The translations under genes and the position numbers were made by a program. The notes beneath the pieces are model-generated. The model made no database searches. It was not told where the DNA came from and worked only from the letters and a program-made list of their open reading frames with translations. From Posidoniimonas corsicana (GTDB taxonomy: Bacteria > Planctomycetota > Planctomycetia > Pirellulales > Lacipirellulaceae), in contig NZ_SIHJ01000001.1 in the NCBI RefSeq assembly GCF_007859765.1, forward strand, positions 1,178,767-1,242,766: DNA of 64,000 bases, given 5' to 3'. This document shows, in pieces, positions 61,310-64,000 of this stretch. The stretch's first letter is position 1; every line of letters begins with the position of its first letter.

Positions 61310-62461
61310 CTACGCCCGCAGCAGCGTCAGGTTGTCTCGGTGGACCACCTCGTAGTACGACCACTTGCCGAGGATCTCGCTGAACCGCTCGGTCGGCTCG
61401 CCGGCCACCTGCCGGACGTCCTTCGAGCTGTAGTTCGTCTGGCCGCGGGCGAACTCCTCGCCGTTGGGGCCCACCAGGCTGACAACGTCGCCCTTGTCGA
61501 ACTCGCCCTCGACGGCCGTGATCCCGACCGCCAGCAGGCTGCCGCCCTCCTCCGCAATGGCGTGCTCGGCGCCCGCGTCCAGCCGCAGCTTCCCCTCGGG
61601 GTGCACGCTCCAGCCGATCCACCGCTTGCGGTCCCGCACGGACGCGCCGTTAGCGATAAACAGCGTTCCGATCGACTCGCCCGCCAGGATGTCTGGCAGC
61701 ACGTTCGGCCGGCGGCCGTTGGCGATCACCACGTTCTCGCCCGCCTCGGTCGAGATCTTCACCGCCTTTAATTTGCTGGACATTCCGCCGGTGGACAGCC
61801 GCACGCCTGCGTGATTCGACTCCCCGGCCAACCCCATGACGGTCTTGTCCAGCTCGCGCACGATTGGGATCACCTTCGAGCCCTCGACGCTGGGGTCGCC
61901 GTCGTACAGGCCTTCCACGTCGGTCAGCAGCACCATCAGCGGCGCCCGGATCAGGTTGGTGACCAGCGCCGCCAGGCGGTCGTTGTCGCCCATCGAGCGG
62001 CGCAGCTCTTCGACCCGCACGGTGTCGTTCTCGTTGACGATCGGCACTGCGCCGTAGTCGAACAGCGCCCGCAGCGTGTTCCGGGCGTTCAGGTACCGGC
62101 GCCGGTCGTGCATGTCGTCGGCGGTTAGCAGCACCTGCGCGGCGTGCAGCCCGTGCGGCTCGAGCGCCTGGTTGTAGCACTCAATCAGGCAGCTCTGGCC
62201 GACCGCGGCGGCCGCCTGCAGCTGGGCCAGGTCGGTCGGCCGCTCGGTCAGGCCCAGCCGGCCGATGCCGGCGCCCACCGCGCCGCTGCTCACCAGCACC
62301 ACCTTGCGCCCGTCGGCCCGCAGGCGGGCGATCTGGTCGGCGATCGACTTGATCTGCCCCAGGTCGAGCGCCCCGTCGGGCCCGGTCAGCGTGCGGGTGC
62401 CCACCTTCACGACAACCATGTCGGCGATGGCGGCGATCTCGTTGCGTACGGCGTCTAGCAT
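61310..62461 (-). CDS. proB: Glutamate 5-kinase
   Basis: A 383-residue enzyme that phosphorylates glutamate in proline synthesis. The amino-acid kinase domain starts with VVVKVGTRTLTG, then VLVSSGAVGAGIGRLGL, NENDTVRVEELRRSMGDND and VRLSTGGMSSKLKAVKIS. A C-terminal PUA domain occupies the last ~100 residues (KGDVVSLVGPNGEEFARGQT), as in E. coli ProB. The ATG at 62461 is chosen because the frame further upstream is not family-like. proA is not in the window. Confidence 0.95.
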   Translation of the reverse strand: MLDAVRNEIAAIADMVVVKVGTRTLTGPDGALDLGQIKSIADQIARLRADGRKVVLVSSGAVGAGIGRLGLTERPTDLAQLQAAAAVGQSCLIECYNQALEPHGLHAAQVLLTADDMHDRRRYLNARNTLRALFDYGAVPIVNENDTVRVEELRRSMGDNDRLAALVTNLIRAPLMVLLTDVEGLYDGDPSVEGSKVIPIVRELDKTVMGLAGESNHAGVRLSTGGMSSKLKAVKISTEAGENVVIANGRRPNVLPDILAGESIGTLFIANGASVRDRKRWIGWSVHPEGKLRLDAGAEHAIAEEGGSLLAVGITAVEGEFDKGDVVSLVGPNGEEFARGQTNYSSKDVRQVAGEPTERFSEILGKWSYYEVVHRDNLTLLRA

Positions 62462-62573
62462 CGGTGAAACGGGGGTTGGCGAGAATCGGCGCAGGGTCGC
62501 CGCGGCGGGTTCCGTCCCCCGCCGGGCGCGCCCCATTGTACTACTGGCGCGGCGGTCGAAGCAGGCGGGCCGC

Positions 62574-62882
62574 TCAGGCCGGCTTCAGCACCAGCAGCGT
62601 CACGCCGGTGGTCATGTCGGCCGTCTCTTGGCGGTAGGCGTCCATGTGCGGGGCGGCCAGGTGAGCCTCGAGCGCCGCGGTGCTCGCCCACTTCTCGACC
62701 ACCACCACGGCGTCCTCGCCGGCCAGTTGCTGCACATCCATGCCGGTCGGCTCGTCGACGGTCGCGCCGTACTCGATGCAGCCTTCCTCGGCCCGCACCA
62801 GCGGCGTCAGCCGCGCGAACGCCTCGAGGAATCCCGCCCGGACGCCCGGCTTCAGGGTGATGGTCGCGACAACGTGGATCAT
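62574..62882 (-). CDS. ABM-domain (antibiotic biosynthesis monooxygenase-like) protein
   Basis: A 102-residue protein with the ferredoxin-like ABM fold: VVATITLKPGVRAGFLEAFA at the start, EEGCIEYGATVDEP, VVVEKWASTAALEAHLAAPH and a C-terminal strand. Members include quinol monooxygenases and heme-degrading enzymes, and many have no known activity. ATG at 62882. About 110 bases upstream of proB on the same strand; a link is not evident. Confidence 0.88.
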   Translation of the reverse strand: MIHVVATITLKPGVRAGFLEAFARLTPLVRAEEGCIEYGATVDEPTGMDVQQLAGEDAVVVVEKWASTAALEAHLAAPHMDAYRQETADMTTGVTLLVLKPA

Positions 62883-62969
62883 GCTGCGTGCTCGGTGGGC
62901 ATCGAGGGGAGGGGGGAGGCAAACCGTTTAGGTTAACGGACCCACCGGACCCGCGACACCCCGGCGGAG

Positions 62970-63980
62970 CTACTCCAGCGGCCGCCGCTCGACCCCTTCG
63001 AAGGTGATTTTCACCGGGCGGATGGTGCCGTCGTCGTTGAATTCCATGCGGTCGATACAGACCACGCGGTGGTTGCCGTCGGTCTCTCCCAGCGGCCGGC
63101 GGTGGTAGACGATGTACCAGTCATCCGAGCCCGGCGGGTGCACTACCGAGTGGTGCCCGGCGCCGGTGGCCACCTTGGGGTCCTGCTTCAGGATCTTCGC
63201 GACCCGCTTAAACGGGCCGGTCGGCGAGTCGCCAATCGCGTACGCGACGCTGTAGTCCGGGCCGGTCCAGCCCCCTTCGGACCACATCATGTAGTACCGC
63301 CCGCCGCGTTTGAACACGAACGGGCCCTCGACGTAGTTCTCCGGCGTGATCTCCTTGAAGGTCTCGCCATTGGGGAACTGTTGGAGCGACAGCAGGTCCG
63401 GCGCCAGTCGGGCCACGTTGCAGTGCCGCCAGCCGCCGTAGTACAGGTAGAGCTGGCCGTCGTCGTCGCGGAACACGAACTGGTCGATCGGCTGCGCGCC
63501 GTTGTGGAACCGGTCGATCAGCGGGCGGCCGATGGCGTCCTTGTAGGGGCCCTCCGGCTTGTCCGCCACCGCCACGCCGATTCCGCCTAGGGCCTCGTCG
63601 TTCTGGATGTCGTTGGCGCCAAACAGCAGGTAGTACTTGTCGTTGGCCGCGATGATCGATGGCGCCCACACCGCGTAGCTGGCCCAGTCGACGTTGTCCG
63701 CGTCGAGCACGCGCGGGTGCTTGGTCCAGTTCACCAGGTCCGTGGAGCTGAACGCGTCGAAGAACGTCTGCTTGTGGTACCTGTCCGAATAGGTCGGGAA
63801 GATCCAGTAGCGGTCGCCGAAGATGATCGCCTCCGGGTCGGCGTACCAGCCGGCGAACACCGGGTTGCCCGACAAGCCCCGCTGCTTCAGCTCGGGACGC
63901 GCCTCCTGCCCCTGACAGCATGGTGCGGTGGCTAGCACAACCAAGGCGATCAACAACTGACGCGGCATCGTGATTCTCAT
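62970..63980 (-). CDS. Secreted glycoside hydrolase family 43 enzyme
   Basis: A 336-residue exported enzyme, probably an alpha-L-arabinofuranosidase or beta-xylosidase. Signal peptide (RQLLIALVVLATAPCCQG) ahead of the five-bladed propeller. The three acidic residues of clan GH-F are recognisable: the base Asp in GWYADPEAII, the pKa-modulating Asp in PIDQFVFRDDDGQLYLYYGG and the acid Glu in YVEGPFVFKRGG. ATG at 63980 close to the window end; a second in-frame ATG at 63968 is possible. Cysteines in the signal region (PCCQG) might allow a lipoprotein form. Confidence 0.92.
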   Translation of the reverse strand: MRITMPRQLLIALVVLATAPCCQGQEARPELKQRGLSGNPVFAGWYADPEAIIFGDRYWIFPTYSDRYHKQTFFDAFSSTDLVNWTKHPRVLDADNVDWASYAVWAPSIIAANDKYYLLFGANDIQNDEALGGIGVAVADKPEGPYKDAIGRPLIDRFHNGAQPIDQFVFRDDDGQLYLYYGGWRHCNVARLAPDLLSLQQFPNGETFKEITPENYVEGPFVFKRGGRYYMMWSEGGWTGPDYSVAYAIGDSPTGPFKRVAKILKQDPKVATGAGHHSVVHPPGSDDWYIVYHRRPLGETDGNHRVVCIDRMEFNDDGTIRPVKITFEGVERRPLE

Positions 63981-64000
63981 GGATGAAGGTGTATCGCGGA

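Noticed and set aside
1-64000. CRISPR array, prophage structural genes or rRNA operon
   Set aside because: I looked for regularly spaced identical repeats, cas genes, phage capsid/tail genes and rRNA, and saw none.

Overview
The window looks like a high-GC planctomycete chromosome, probably from the Pirellulales/Lacipirellulaceae. The indicators are two DUF1559 proteins with type IV pilin-like N termini, PEP-CTERM proteins carrying single dockerin-like repeats, small regulatory-domain lipoproteins, secreted glycoside hydrolases, and a nusA-infB-rbfA block without rimP or truB. A kdsB gene implies a KDO-containing outer membrane. All assignments come from reading motifs in translated sequence; no database search was run.

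Layout. 1-1157: 3'-truncated nicotinate phosphoribosyltransferase (pncB) behind a perfect palindrome. 1232-8785: a tightly coupled five-gene minus-strand operon, SWIM zinc finger - DUF5691 - MoxR AAA ATPase - DUF5682 - VWA. It is a conserved but functionally undescribed set, and its DUF5691 gene is broken at a run of eight G. 9.0-9.6 kb: two small hypothetical proteins. 9.9-15.2 kb: a PEP-CTERM/lipoprotein/DUF1559/DUF1559/lipoprotein surface module. 15.5-22.5 kb: a gene-poor accessory region with a lower-GC secreted propeller protein, a DUF2961 (GH172-like) protein, a decayed IS3-family element, two copies of a 300-bp repeat, and an excisionase-like plus tyrosine integrase pair next to tRNA-Pro.

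22.7-40 kb is mostly core: yebC, a TPR protein, an endonuclease III-like protein with a histone H1-like tail, rbfA, infB, nusA, a ketoacyl-synthase homologue that has lost all three catalytic residues, two secreted proteins, and the rpmF-fabD-fabG-acpP-fabF fatty-acid cluster (no plsX or fabH, with an intrinsic terminator between acpP and fabF). 40-51.5 kb: GNAT, gltX, a membrane protein, an HD-like/PAS/GGDEF signalling protein, superoxide dismutase, lipoproteins, a hairpin-rich intergenic stretch, tRNA-Asp and kdsB. 51.9-56.7 kb: a membrane VWA protein convergent with a giant FHA protein. 57-64 kb: DksA/TraR-type zinc protein, HtrA-like protease, purF, proB, an ABM-domain protein and a GH43 enzyme.

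Most noteworthy are the five-gene MoxR/VWA/SWIM system with its frame-breaking G8 tract, the catalytically dead ketoacyl-synthase homologue beside the fab cluster, the endonuclease III-like protein with a histone-like tail, the 300-bp repeats and IS3 end that appear to have remodelled the accessory island, and the mirrored hairpins at 49.35-49.58 kb.
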